Below, one piece after another: positions 8,533 to 16,902 of a DNA stretch of 64,000 nucleotides. This stretch comes from CAVZGO01 sp963774935 (GTDB lineage: Bacteria > Chloroflexota > Anaerolineae > Anaerolineales > UBA4823), in assembly GCA_963774935.1 (NCBI GenBank), contig CAVZGO010000007.1, positions 62,001 through 126,000 on the forward strand, written 5' to 3'. The position numbers and the translations under genes are program-made. Under the pieces are notes generated by a model. The model made no database searches. It had not been told where the DNA came from and saw nothing but the letters and a program-made list of their open reading frames with translations. Each line of letters opens with the position of its first letter. Within the stretch, counting starts at the first letter, position 1.

Positions 8533-9246
8533 TCATGGCGCTGAGGTTCCATCGGCACTGAGGATGACGTTTACCTGCACTATACAGGCTGGTGCCAAAC
8601 GGGCTTGATTGTCTACAAGAACCAGACCGAGCTGGTATTCACCCGGGCTTAGGTGACGGGTATCCCAATCACCCAGCTTCGATTGGCTCACCACAGCGTT
8701 GCCAGCCTGGAGCGTGACCCAGTCTGGACTATTCACTGACTTTAGCTCAATCTTGTAAAAGCCAAAGTTTTCTATATTTGCTGTACCAATCACCGGTACC
8801 ACACCGCTGATTTGCTGCCCATCTGCAGGGGACATGATCTCAATGCGACCAGCAATACAGCCGGACGCCTCAGTCAGCCCAGGAGTGGCGAATTGGGCAG
8901 TAGGCGCGCCGCCCGTGCCCTGTGAGACTAATCCTAACGCTGGAGTGGGAGTAGCTGTTGATAAGAAACTGAGGGTGGCAGTCGGCTCTACCAAAGAAGC
9001 ACTCAAACTAGGGGCAATAAACGATACCAGTGTAAACTCACCTACTGCCAGCAGCAGCAGCAGCACCAACAAAAATGCCGATTGGTTCAATCGGGCTTGA
9101 GCATTATCGCGTTCAAGACCAAAACCAGCATTACGCAGCTCCTGCCAAGCAACGAAAAATTTTCGTCCGAAATATAAACCGAACAGGCCAAGCAAAGCAT
9201 ATATCCATACCTCAAAGGATTGGAGAAGGCTGATCGTCTCCTGCAT
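8533..9246 (-). CDS. Two-helix membrane protein with extracellular Ig-like domain
   Basis: The 237-residue protein has hydrophobic segments near residues 13-33 and 53-80, then a Thr/Pro/Ala linker (about 85-125) and a C-terminal domain starting at I-E-I-M-S-P-A-D-G-Q that looks like an immunoglobulin-type fold (P-V-I-G-T-A-N-I-E-N-F-G, then H-L-S-P-G-E-Y-Q-L-G). Such domains are common on exported proteins of Chloroflexota. It is probably surface exposed. I do not recognise a specific family and assign no activity. It lies 26 bases after punA. Confidence 0.6.
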   Translation of the reverse strand: MQETISLLQSFEVWIYALLGLFGLYFGRKFFVAWQELRNAGFGLERDNAQARLNQSAFLLVLLLLLAVGEFTLVSFIAPSLSASLVEPTATLSFLSTATPTPALGLVSQGTGGAPTAQFATPGLTEASGCIAGRIEIMSPADGQQISGVVPVIGTANIENFGFYKIELKSVNSPDWVTLQAGNAVVSQSKLGDWDTRHLSPGEYQLGLVLVDNQARLAPACIVQVNVILSADGTSAP

Positions 9247-9272
9247 GGCTCATCCGGTTTGCAAACGAAACC

Positions 9273-10109
9273 TTACAACCGGCGTAACACTCCCCTAACC
9301 AGTGCTTCCAACTTGGGAACAATAACCTTACCAGCCTCCAATACCTCAGCATGGGTTGTCAGCGTATTACCGTCCAGATTGGCTTTATTGCTGATGCCAG
9401 AAAAGCCGAGCACACGTGTCCCAGCATGGTGAGCTACGGTAACTTCGGGCACGGTGGACATTCCTACTGCATCCACGCCTATGCCTTTCAAGAAGCGTAA
9501 ATCGGCAGGAGTTTCAAATGATGGCCCTGATAGGCAGGCGTAGACTCCTTCTCGAAGAGGAAATTGTTGGTCCAACGCTATCCCGCGTGCGATTTGAGCG
9601 AGATCGCGATCGTAAGCACGGCTCATATCAGGAAAACGTTCACCAAATTGATCCAGATTTGGCCCGCGCAAGGGGCTCAAGCCACTCATACCAAGGATAT
9701 TCAAGTGATCGGTGATCAACATTACATCGCCTGGGTCAAAGGCTGGATTGACAGCTCCAGCAGCGTTGGTCACAAACATGAATTGGATGCCAAGCACCTG
9801 CATTACGCGGATTGGCAGCACCACCTCAGCCATACTGTATCCTTCGTAATAATGGATGCGTCCTTGCATCATTATGACGGGCTGCTGCTCCAATCGCCCA
9901 AAGATAAATCGACCGACATGCCCCTCGACTGTGGAGGTAGGAAAATCAGGCAAGCTGGCATAAGGAACGGCAACTGGCTCCTCGATGATCTCAGCTAACC
10001 CGCCCAGTCCCGATCCAAGGATAATACCAACTTTTGGCACCTCACGAATTGATTCCTTGACAGTCTGGGCAATCTCGACGATTTGAGCATAAGTAAAGTA
10101 CTCTGTCAT
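9273..10109 (-). CDS. punA: Purine-nucleoside phosphorylase (trimeric class)
   Basis: This 278-residue enzyme should split inosine or guanosine with phosphate into the base and ribose-1-phosphate in purine salvage. It has the phosphate-binding G-S-G-L-G-G at residues 32-37, the G-R-I-H-Y-Y-E-G-Y motif at 83-91, N-A-A-G-A-V at 115-120, the L-S-G-P-S-F-E-T-P-A region, M-S-T-V-P-E and the purine-contacting Asn in S-N-K-A-N. Length and motifs match the trimeric (mammalian-like) class rather than the hexameric DeoD. A -10 box and repeats lie in its 170-base leader. The product links to the xanthine dehydrogenase-like system elsewhere in the window. Confidence 0.93.
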   Translation of the reverse strand: MTEYFTYAQIVEIAQTVKESIREVPKVGIILGSGLGGLAEIIEEPVAVPYASLPDFPTSTVEGHVGRFIFGRLEQQPVIMMQGRIHYYEGYSMAEVVLPIRVMQVLGIQFMFVTNAAGAVNPAFDPGDVMLITDHLNILGMSGLSPLRGPNLDQFGERFPDMSRAYDRDLAQIARGIALDQQFPLREGVYACLSGPSFETPADLRFLKGIGVDAVGMSTVPEVTVAHHAGTRVLGFSGISNKANLDGNTLTTHAEVLEAGKVIVPKLEALVRGVLRRL

Positions 10110-10153
10110 ATAAGACCCTTACCTTTCCAGAGCCAGTCTAGCGGAAATTAAAA

Positions 10154-10199
10154 TGATGTTTTCGTGAAGTTGGCGCGTGACTGCCTCACGAAAACATCA
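10154..10199. terminator. Perfect 14-bp inverted repeat, probable terminator or leader hairpin
   Basis: TGATGTTTTCGTGA at 10154-10167 is repeated exactly in inverse at 10186-10199, separated by an 18-base loop. On the minus strand the hairpin is followed by TTTTAATTT, so it can terminate transcription coming from ltaE or act as an attenuator in the punA leader. The arms are not GC rich, unlike a classic terminator. Confidence 0.5.
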
Positions 10200-10232
10200 A
10201 AAAGCGACCAATCTGCCCCCGCAGCAATCATT

Positions 10233-10264
10233 CAACCGACAAGACCCTCCCCACCAACCGACAA
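10233..10264. repeat. Direct repeat CAACCGACAA, two copies 22 bp apart
   Basis: The 10-base word occurs at 10233-10242 and 10255-10264, centre to centre 22 bases, about two helical turns. On the minus strand the copies fall just downstream of the TATAAT box at 10279-10284, where an operator for punA would sit. The regulator is unknown. Confidence 0.35.
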
Positions 10265-10278
10265 AAGTATCTGTGAAT

Positions 10279-10284
10279 ATTATA
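10279..10284 (-). promoter_or_regulatory. -10 box TATAAT inside the ltaE stop codon, likely for punA
   Basis: A perfect TATAAT preceded by GT on the minus strand overlaps the ltaE stop. It would give punA its own promoter with a leader of about 165 bases holding the direct repeat and the hairpin. No clear -35 box was found. Confidence 0.4.
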
Positions 10285-11323
10285 ACATGTTCATGAAAGC
10301 AGAGACGGCATGGTCGACTGCCTGATCATCGATCCAGTAATGGGTCACCAGTCGAAAGCGGCGCAAACCTACTGCACCTACCAAAACTCCTTGATCACGC
10401 AGCCGTGCAGCAGCCTGGCTAGCCGTCATGCCGGTTTCAGGCGTCAACTCCAAAAAGATCATATTCGTTTGGGGTGAATCTTTATCGACCAGCAAGCCAT
10501 CAATACGCCGAAGCCCTTCTGCAAGCTGGCGCGCACGGCGATGGTCATCAGCCAGGCGGTCAATCATAGTCTCCAGGGCAACGATCCCTGCAGCAGCTAA
10601 AACACCAGCCTGTCGCATCCCACCGCCCAATACTTTCCGCATCCGGTGCGCCCGCTGAATAAAGGGGCGCGTGCCGACAATTACCGAGCCGACCGGAGCA
10701 CAAAGCGCTTTGCTCAGGCAAAAGGTCACCGAGTCTGCAGGATCAGCCAGCAGGCGAGCAGGAATGCCCTGGGCGACTGCAGCATTGAATATTCGAGCGC
10801 CATCAATATGTAAGTTGAGTCCATGTGTATGAGCTAATTCACCCGCTGCGCGCGTATATTCCGGAGTGAGGTAGACCCCACCACAGCGGTTATGGGTATT
10901 TTCAAGTGCAATGAGACGGGTGACGGGATAATGCGCGTCGTCGGCGCGTATGGATTGGCTCACCTGCTCCAAATCCAACGAGCCATCGCGCTGGTTCGGT
11001 AGCTGGCGCGAGTGTACGCTACCCAAAGCAGAAATTCCGCCAGCTTCGAAGAGAAATGTGTGGGCTTGATCACCCAGGATTACCTCATCGCCGCGGCCGC
11101 AGTGCGCCAGGATGCTGGCTAAATTTCCCATCGTGCCAGTTGGAACAAAAAGCCCGGCTTCCTTGCCAAGCAGCTCAGCCGCAAACTCCTGCAGCCGGTT
11201 AACTGTCGGGTCCTCACCATAGACATCATCACCAAGCTCAGCTTTGTAAATTGCTTCCCACATGGCTGGCGTGGGCTGGGTCACGGTATCGGATCTAAGA
11301 TCTATCAGATTTGTGAAGAGCAT
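10280..11323 (-). CDS. ltaE: Low-specificity L-threonine aldolase
   Basis: A 347-residue fold-type I PLP enzyme that should cleave L-threonine or L-allo-threonine to glycine and acetaldehyde. It begins with the family signature D-L-R-S-D-T-V-T and has G-D-D-V-Y-G-E-D-P-T at residues 31-40, the PLP ring contact H-I-D-G-A-R-I-F-N at 172-180, and the PLP Schiff-base lysine at K205 in F-C-L-S-K-A-L. AGGAGG five bases upstream fixes the start at ATG 11323. It overlaps the end of the rluD-like gene by 29 bases, so it is probably translated from the same message. Confidence 0.92.
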   Translation of the reverse strand: MLFTNLIDLRSDTVTQPTPAMWEAIYKAELGDDVYGEDPTVNRLQEFAAELLGKEAGLFVPTGTMGNLASILAHCGRGDEVILGDQAHTFLFEAGGISALGSVHSRQLPNQRDGSLDLEQVSQSIRADDAHYPVTRLIALENTHNRCGGVYLTPEYTRAAGELAHTHGLNLHIDGARIFNAAVAQGIPARLLADPADSVTFCLSKALCAPVGSVIVGTRPFIQRAHRMRKVLGGGMRQAGVLAAAGIVALETMIDRLADDHRRARQLAEGLRRIDGLLVDKDSPQTNMIFLELTPETGMTASQAAARLRDQGVLVGAVGLRRFRLVTHYWIDDQAVDHAVSAFMNML

Positions 11324-12251
11324 CTAAAACCTCCTGCAGCTCGGGAGATAGAGGGGCAATAAAGGTGCGCGGCTCCGCTTCACCCGGCAGATGAATTTGC
11401 AGCCGATGAGCATGAAGGAAATGGCGATGTAAAGAAAGGCTCGGTTTACGATAACCATAAATTGTATCAGCGACAATCGGACAGCCAATGAAGGACATAT
11501 GCAGTCGAATCTGGTGGGTGCGCCCGGTAACCGGGTGCACTTCAACCAGTGTATGCTGCGGAAAAGACTCCAGGGTCTTGTATTCGCTGATTGCTTCGCG
11601 ACCTTTGGCTGCTGGAACCACAGCCATGCGCTTCCTCTGGTTGAGGTCGCGCCCGACAGGCGCATCTACAATGCCAGTGGGTGTGGGAGGATGACCATCC
11701 ACAAGGGCGATATAAACTTTGTTAACCTTCCGCAGGCGAAACTGATCCTGCAAGAAGCGATGTGCGCGCTCATTCTTTGCAATCAGGATCAAGCCGGATG
11801 TATCCTTGTCCAGGCGGTGAATCACACCGGGACGCTGCTCACCCCCAATGCCTTCCAGCTCCGGTGCATGATAGAGAGCAGCATTAACCAACGTGCCCGA
11901 ATCATGACCGGCAGCAGGATGCACCACCATACCCGCTGGCTTGTCGATTACCATCACATCATCATTCTCATAAATGATGACAAGCGGCAGGTTTTCAGCC
12001 AGCAGGCTCGAGGGCGTCGCAGCGGGAACACGCAGCTCTATCAGGGCTGCTTTATCAAGCAGATGACCAGCTTTAACTACCTGGCGGCCATTAACGCTGA
12101 CCATACCATCCTTAATCAAACCTTGTAAACGCGAACGCGAAAACTCTGGAAGACACTCAACAATGAATTGATCGAGACGAATTGCACGCCCCCCCAAGAA
12201 TTCCATTTGCTCCAGGCGATCACTCACCATTGCCTTCTTCTTGAACGGCAT
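11295..12251 (-). CDS. rluD: RluA/RluD-family 23S rRNA pseudouridine synthase
   Basis: A 318-residue enzyme that isomerises uridine to pseudouridine in large-subunit rRNA. An S4 RNA-binding domain lies at about residues 24-80 (I-R-L-D-Q-F-I) and the synthase domain at about 88-310, with the catalytic motif H-R-L-D-K-D-T-S-G at 145-153 (nucleophile D148). The start may be ATG 12251 or the internal Met at residue 8; both lie inside the end of lspA. The order lspA-rluD is common in many bacteria. Exact target positions (1911, 1915 and 1917 for RluD) are inferred from the family. Confidence 0.9.
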   Translation of the reverse strand: MPFKKKAMVSDRLEQMEFLGGRAIRLDQFIVECLPEFSRSRLQGLIKDGMVSVNGRQVVKAGHLLDKAALIELRVPAATPSSLLAENLPLVIIYENDDVMVIDKPAGMVVHPAAGHDSGTLVNAALYHAPELEGIGGEQRPGVIHRLDKDTSGLILIAKNERAHRFLQDQFRLRKVNKVYIALVDGHPPTPTGIVDAPVGRDLNQRKRMAVVPAAKGREAISEYKTLESFPQHTLVEVHPVTGRTHQIRLHMSFIGCPIVADTIYGYRKPSLSLHRHFLHAHRLQIHLPGEAEPRTFIAPLSPELQEVLDALHKSDRS

Positions 12252-12774
12252 TGGATCCGCCAGCAGCAGGATCTGCTAAGGAAGGAGCAGCTGGATGAGC
12301 TTCACGACGCTCTTTCTGCCACATCCCCAGAATGAGGACAGCCACCCCAATTGTTATCGAGGCATCGGCGACATTCCAAACCGCAAAATTACCCACAGAG
12401 ACAAAATCGGTCACTGCGCCATTAAATCTCAAACGGTCCATCAAATTACCCACGGCGCCGCCGAATTGCATCGCCAGGGCTAGGCGGATTAGCTTATCTT
12501 CTTTCGGGACGAGTGGGAAATAGTACAGTATCGCAATGGATACTACCACCGCCAGGACCCCAAACACCACAGAAAAGCCCTGGAACATGCCGAAGGCAGC
12601 GCCGGTGTTCTGCCAGTGGACAATGCGGGCAAAAGGCGCCAGCCAGGGCCAGGGTGACCAGATTTCAGAAGGAGCCAGGTTGCTCCGCACGAGATGTTTC
12701 GTCCACTGGTCAAGCACCAGGATAATTCCCGTTACAACGAACAGATATGTATAATCGCTAACTTTTCGTTTCAA
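12220..12774 (-). CDS. lspA: Lipoprotein signal peptidase (signal peptidase II)
   Basis: An integral membrane aspartic protease that removes the signal peptide from prolipoproteins. Four hydrophobic segments are visible. The two catalytic aspartates are in N-L-M-D-R-L-R-F-N-G-A-V-T-D-F-V and N-V-A-D-A-S-I, with the conserved N-T-G-A-A-F-G earlier. I choose the TTG at 12774 as start because AGGAG lies 5 bases before it, giving 184 residues; the longer frame from 12834 adds 20 residues unlike the family. It would serve the lipoproteins in this window such as the NBR1-Ig protein. Divergent from yigZ. Confidence 0.92.
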   Translation of the reverse strand: MKRKVSDYTYLFVVTGIILVLDQWTKHLVRSNLAPSEIWSPWPWLAPFARIVHWQNTGAAFGMFQGFSVVFGVLAVVVSIAILYYFPLVPKEDKLIRLALAMQFGGAVGNLMDRLRFNGAVTDFVSVGNFAVWNVADASITIGVAVLILGMWQKERREAHPAAPSLADPAAGGSNAVQEEGNGE

Positions 12775-12820
12775 GTTGACTCCTGAGAATGGTTTGCCAA
12801 TTGTACCACTGCACGGGTGG

Positions 12821-12826
12821 TAAAAT
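12821..12826 (+). promoter_or_regulatory. -10 box TAAAAT six bases before the yigZ start (leaderless)
   Basis: GGTAAAAT ends six bases before the ATG at 12833, so transcription would start at or next to the start codon. No Shine-Dalgarno sequence lies between them. Confidence 0.45.
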
Positions 12827-12832
12827 GACGGC

Positions 12833-13471
12833 ATGGCACGTTACGTTGTTCCGGCGCGGATGATACGCGAAGAGACTATAGTGGTGAACTCACGGTTTAT
12901 CGCTACACTGGCGCCGGTTTTGAGTGTAGATGAAGCCCGAGCTTTTATCAGCCAAATACGGAGCGAGTTTGCAGACGCCAGCCACAATGTGCCGGCTTAC
13001 CTGGTGGGTTATGGCAGCTCGGTGATAGAGCACTGCTCTGACGATGGCGAACCAGCAGGTACGGCAGGTCGTCCAGCCCTGGCTGTGTTGAAAGGCAGCG
13101 GACTGGGTGATGCAGGGGTTGTAGTCACTCGCTACTTTGGAGGCACAAAGCTAGGTACGGGTGGATTGGTGCGCGCTTATTCTGATGCTGTGAGACTCGT
13201 TGTGGAAGCTGTGCCGCGTGCGGAGCGAATCCCCACCTGCACGGTGATGGTATCGCTGCCATACCGTTGGCTTGAGCGCCTGCGCCGGCTTGTCGAGGCG
13301 CATGGTGGGCGTGTGTTGGAAGAAGAATTCGCTGGTGATATTACGCTGAGTGCCAGTTTTCCGCTTGACCGCTATGATGGCTTCAGGGCATCACTCAAGC
13401 AAGGTTCAAACGACACGTTGCAAGCCCTGGTAGTCTCGACACAAGAAGAGCTAGTCCCAATTAAGCAGTAA
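12833..13471 (+). CDS. yigZ: YigZ/IMPACT family protein (UPF0029)
   Basis: The 212-residue protein has the two conserved blocks of the family, D-D-G-E-P-A-G-T-A-G-R-P at residues 70-81 and R-Y-F-G-G-T-K-L-G-T-G-G-L at 100-112, plus the C-terminal domain with an EF-G-like fold (from about 140). Bacterial YigZ is widespread but its role is unsettled; relatives of eukaryotic IMPACT act in translation control. The start has a -10 box directly in front, so the message is probably leaderless. It is divergent from lspA and converges on prmC with a gap of 7 bases. Confidence 0.88.
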   Translation: MARYVVPARMIREETIVVNSRFIATLAPVLSVDEARAFISQIRSEFADASHNVPAYLVGYGSSVIEHCSDDGEPAGTAGRPALAVLKGSGLGDAGVVVTRYFGGTKLGTGGLVRAYSDAVRLVVEAVPRAERIPTCTVMVSLPYRWLERLRRLVEAHGGRVLEEEFAGDITLSASFPLDRYDGFRASLKQGSNDTLQALVVSTQEELVPIKQ

Positions 13472-13478
13472 ACCGAAT

Positions 13479-14390
13479 TTACAGGTTGTGTATTTTTACC
13501 AGGCGGTCGCGCCCCGCCAAGTCCTGGCATACCTCAACAATTGCTGTTGGAAAAGCTGTCTGCGCTAAGGCTGCAGCAGTTTTACCCTGGCTGGCTTCTA
13601 TTTCCAGCAGCATGAGTGCACCCGAAGCAAGCATCGCAGGCGCTTGTTCCAACAAACGCCGGATGACAACCAGACCATCCGTCCCTCCGTCGAGCGCCAG
13701 GCGAGGCTCATACCTGGCGACGGTCAAGTCTTGCAAGAGACCAGAAGGAATATAAGGTAGATTCGCGATAATTAAATCGAATTTCCGGTCACGAGCAATA
13801 ACAGGTTCCAGGAGATTGGATTGCAGAACAGTCAGCCGGTCGGATACAGTATGCTTCCGAGCGTTTGACTGCACCAGACGAACAGCCTGCGTAGATATAT
13901 CGCAAGCCACGAGAATCAAGTCAGGGCAATGTACAGCCAGGCTTACCGCGATGCAGCCTGTGCCTGCACCAACATCAATCGCCCAGCGTGCGTTTGGATG
14001 TGCATCTAGCCAAATCAGAGCTTGTTCGACCAAGAGCTCGGTTTCAGGGCGCGGGATGAGCACCCCCGGATGAATTTCAAAATCTAAACCGTAAAACTCC
14101 CAATGCCCAAGGATGTATGGCAGCGGCTCTCCAGCAACCAGACGAGCGATAGCAAGATTAAAATCATCGCGCTGATCAGCAGATAGTAGCACCTCGGGAT
14201 GAGCCAGCAACCAGGAACGGGATACAGCCAGCTGGTGTGCCAGCAGAACCTGTGCATCCAACAGAGCTGTATCGCTCACGGTATTCAATTGGCTGGCGGC
14301 AGTAGCAAGTAAATTGGCAACACTGAGAGAAGGAAATCTTGGGGTGATTTTCAGCCTCGATTTTGCATTTTTCAGTCTATACTTCATCAT
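13479..14390 (-). CDS. prmC: Release factor glutamine N5-methyltransferase
   Basis: A 303-residue SAM-dependent enzyme that methylates the glutamine of the GGQ motif in release factors. P-R-P-E-T-E is at 113-118, the SAM-binding G-A-G-T-G-C at 141-146. The catalytic motif, N-P-P-Y in most members, reads N-L-P-Y at 210-213. The prfA gene lies immediately upstream with a 14-base overlap, the classic prfA-prmC pair, so substrate and enzyme are made together. The first 20 residues are basic and may be an over-extension; a later start near residue 23 is possible. Confidence 0.92.
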   Translation of the reverse strand: MMKYRLKNAKSRLKITPRFPSLSVANLLATAASQLNTVSDTALLDAQVLLAHQLAVSRSWLLAHPEVLLSADQRDDFNLAIARLVAGEPLPYILGHWEFYGLDFEIHPGVLIPRPETELLVEQALIWLDAHPNARWAIDVGAGTGCIAVSLAVHCPDLILVACDISTQAVRLVQSNARKHTVSDRLTVLQSNLLEPVIARDRKFDLIIANLPYIPSGLLQDLTVARYEPRLALDGGTDGLVVIRRLLEQAPAMLASGALMLLEIEASQGKTAAALAQTAFPTAIVEVCQDLAGRDRLVKIHNL

Positions 14391-15453
14391 CCTCGCCCAC
14401 TGCTGACAGGCGATCTGCCTCTGCTCGTGTGGCTAGCTCATCGATAAAGACATCGATGGCGCCTTCCATGACACCAGCCAGGTTGTAGGAAGAAACCCCA
14501 ATACGGTGATCGGTCACGCGCGATTGGGGGTAATTGTATGTGCGAATTTTCTCTGCCCGTTCAGCACTGCCCACCTGTGAACGACGATCTTCGTCCTGTA
14601 CCAAACGGCGTTTTTCTACCTCGATCTCGAATAAGCGAGCTTTGAGGATGCTCATTGCCCGCAAGCGGTTCTGTAATTGTGAGCGCTCATCCTGACAGGC
14701 GATCACAATACCAGTAGGAAAGTGAGTTATGCGCACGGCAGTAGAATTCTTCTGCACATTTTGCCCTCCCGCTCCGGCAGATTTATAGACATCGACACGG
14801 ATGTCGCTATCAGGAATATCTATTGCCACATCATCTACTTCTGCGAGGACGGCTACCGTAGCGGTTGATGTGTGAATGCGACCCTGTGACTCGGTGGCAG
14901 GGATGCGTTGAACGCGGTGCACACCAGACTCGTATTTCAAGCGCGAATAGGCTCCCTTGCCCTTTAGGAGGAAGATAATTTCCTTTACTCCGCCAATACC
15001 GATCTCGCTCAATGACAGCACTTCAACTTTCCAATTACGTTGCTCAGCGTATCGGCTGTAGAGGCGAAAGAGATCTGCTGCAAAAAGCGCAGCTTCATCA
15101 CCACCCGTACCGGCGCGTATTTCCACAATTACATTGCGGCTATCGCGCGGATCCGTGGGCAGTAAGAGGTTCTTCAGCTCTTGCTCCAGCCGGGTAATCT
15201 CTGGCTCGAGCTCGGTAATTTCAGCTTCCGCCAGCAGACGCATATCCTCATCATCACTGTCAGACAGCAACGAACGGGCATCCTCAAGCTGTTCTAACGT
15301 CTGGCGATACTGGCGAGCAACAGTGACCAGCGGCTCTAATTCAGCTCGCTCAATACTCAGCTCGGCGGCGCGCTGGTAATCCGTACCCACATCAATCAGC
15401 AGGCGGTTGATTTCATCGTAACGGTTTTCAATTCCGATTAACTTGTCTAACAT
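14377..15453 (-). CDS. prfA: Peptide chain release factor 1
   Basis: RF1 recognises UAA and UAG stop codons and triggers peptide release. The GGQ motif is at about residues 229-231, the codon-reading P-A-T tripeptide at about 185-187 in I-P-A-T-E-S-Q-G-R, and the long N-terminal coiled coil lies before residue 105. The length of about 358 residues is typical. I choose ATG 15453 (MLDKLIGIENRYDEI) rather than GTG 15462 because it matches the usual RF1 start. It is the first gene of the prfA-prmC pair, behind a TGGTATAAT box at 15521. Confidence 0.95.
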   Translation of the reverse strand: MLDKLIGIENRYDEINRLLIDVGTDYQRAAELSIERAELEPLVTVARQYRQTLEQLEDARSLLSDSDDEDMRLLAEAEITELEPEITRLEQELKNLLLPTDPRDSRNVIVEIRAGTGGDEAALFAADLFRLYSRYAEQRNWKVEVLSLSEIGIGGVKEIIFLLKGKGAYSRLKYESGVHRVQRIPATESQGRIHTSTATVAVLAEVDDVAIDIPDSDIRVDVYKSAGAGGQNVQKNSTAVRITHFPTGIVIACQDERSQLQNRLRAMSILKARLFEIEVEKRRLVQDEDRRSQVGSAERAEKIRTYNYPQSRVTDHRIGVSSYNLAGVMEGAIDVFIDELATRAEADRLSAVGEDDEV

Positions 15454-15520
15454 AACGGTCACAAACCTTCAATACAGCGGGTTTAAAAATTGCACTATCT
15501 AAGGTAGATTAAGCGCACCA

Positions 15521-15526
15521 ATTATA
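15521..15526 (-). promoter_or_regulatory. Extended -10 box for prfA
   Basis: TGGTATAAT on the minus strand, an extended -10 (TG one base before the hexamer), lies about 70 bases upstream of the prfA start. No good -35 is needed for such promoters. Confidence 0.5.
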
Positions 15527-15563
15527 CCACCCGGTATTTAAGCAGCAGCGGAGGGTTGGGCGT

Positions 15564-15569
15564 TATAAT
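15564..15569 (+). promoter_or_regulatory. -10 box TATAAT for the NBR1-Ig lipoprotein gene
   Basis: GTTATAATG lies 49 bases before the chosen ATG at 15618. It is back to back with the prfA promoter, 40 bases apart. Confidence 0.45.
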
Positions 15570-15617
15570 GGGAACCTGATGATGAAGCAATTCGTCTCAT
15601 CTGCGAAGGAGGACAAC

Positions 15618-16820
15618 ATGATCAGAGGAAAACGAAATTATCAGTTTGTGTTGGCAATCAGCTCTTTGATAATTCTTGTGGTGCTGACCAGTTGCAACAT
15701 GCCTGGACGAACAACACCAACCCCATCGGAGTTTGACCAAATTGGCACACAAGCGGCACAGACTGTGATGGCTAGGTTGACCGAAATCAGCCAACCGCCG
15801 ACCGGAACCGCTGCGCCAGCCGGTCAAGCCACCCCGCCCGCAGCTTCGACACCAGGCGGAGGATCTACAACCACTGCACCCACTCAGCCAGCCGGCGGTG
15901 TCCAATTTCCGACTGCCCCAGCAAACGGCTGTGACCAGGCGCGTTTTATAAAGGATGTAACGATCCCGGATAACACCGTTCTGCAACCTAACGCCACCTT
16001 CACCAAAACCTGGAGGCTGGCAAATGCCGGCAACTGTACATGGAGCACTGCGTATGCCCTGGTGCTCACCGGTGGCGTCGGAATGGGTGCCCCGTCTGTT
16101 GTACCATTAGGCGTCAGTACAGCCCCGGGCGGTACGATTGATATCTCGGTGAACATGCAAGCCCCGGCTCAACCTGGCTCTTACCGCAGCGAGTGGATGC
16201 TGCGCAATGCCAATGGGCAGGTCTTTGGGACGGGCGAAACCGCCAAACCGATATGGGTGCAAATTCAGGTAGCCGGCGGAGGTGGTAGCGATACCAGTCC
16301 TACGAGTGGTCTAGATTTTGTCAGCAGCGCGGACCTGGCAACCTGGTACAGTGGAATTTATCCAACACTTCCAGGTGATTCGTTAACATTCGGCGGTCCT
16401 GCCACAGACCCCAAAGGCGCAGCGCGGATAGAGGACAATGTGCGCATGGAAAGCGGGCAGCTATCTGGCAAGCTGGTACTCACAGTGCCATTGAACCAAC
16501 CAGAAGGGTACGTGTACGGCGTCTTCCCAGCCTACACCGTTCAAAGCGGGGACAGATTCAAGGCGCGCCTTGGCTTCATGCTGAATACAGACGGTAATTG
16601 CGGTGCCGGAAAGGTCATCTTTCAACTGGCATATATCGAAGGCTCGCAGATCAACGTGTTATATGAGCTTCCTGAGACCTGCAATGGGTCGATGACGCCT
16701 GTGGATGTCAGCCTGGCATCCCTGAACGGAAAATCGGTCCAATTTGTCCTGGCAGTCAAAGCAAACGGCTCGACAACCGATAATTGGGCGATCTGGAACT
16801 CGGCAAGAATTACACGCTAG
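15618..16820 (+). CDS. Lipoprotein with NBR1-type Ig-like domain
   Basis: The start at ATG 15618 follows AAGGAGGACAAC, a strong ribosome binding site; the frame opens 39 bases earlier without such a signal. The 400-residue protein has a lipoprotein signal peptide with lipobox L-T-S-C (Cys 26). A Thr/Pro/Gly-rich linker (about 50-100) leads to an NBR1-Ig-like domain (about 105-218; T-F-T-K-T-W-R-L-A-N-A-G-N-C-T-W and P-G-S-Y-R-S-E-W-M-L), a module frequent in Chloroflexota. The C-terminal 170 residues form a further domain that I do not recognise; its pattern would fit a carbohydrate- or ligand-binding sandwich. Anchored outside the membrane; role unknown. Confidence 0.75.
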   Translation: MIRGKRNYQFVLAISSLIILVVLTSCNMPGRTTPTPSEFDQIGTQAAQTVMARLTEISQPPTGTAAPAGQATPPAASTPGGGSTTTAPTQPAGGVQFPTAPANGCDQARFIKDVTIPDNTVLQPNATFTKTWRLANAGNCTWSTAYALVLTGGVGMGAPSVVPLGVSTAPGGTIDISVNMQAPAQPGSYRSEWMLRNANGQVFGTGETAKPIWVQIQVAGGGGSDTSPTSGLDFVSSADLATWYSGIYPTLPGDSLTFGGPATDPKGAARIEDNVRMESGQLSGKLVLTVPLNQPEGYVYGVFPAYTVQSGDRFKARLGFMLNTDGNCGAGKVIFQLAYIEGSQINVLYELPETCNGSMTPVDVSLASLNGKSVQFVLAVKANGSTTDNWAIWNSARITR

Positions 16821-16836
16821 CTCCAGACCGGGGAAC

Positions 16837-16871
16837 AAAAACGGGGTGCGATGAGGTTGCACCCCGTTTTT
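16837..16871. terminator. Bidirectional intrinsic terminator
   Basis: A perfect 13-bp stem, AAAAACGGGGTGC at 16837-16849 and its complement at 16859-16871, with a 9-base loop. It ends in T5 on both strands, so it can stop the lipoprotein gene from the left and the xylanase/nuo operon from the right. Confidence 0.9.
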
Positions 16872-16902
16872 GCTTTAATTATGAGCAACAAGAGACCGTA
16901 GA

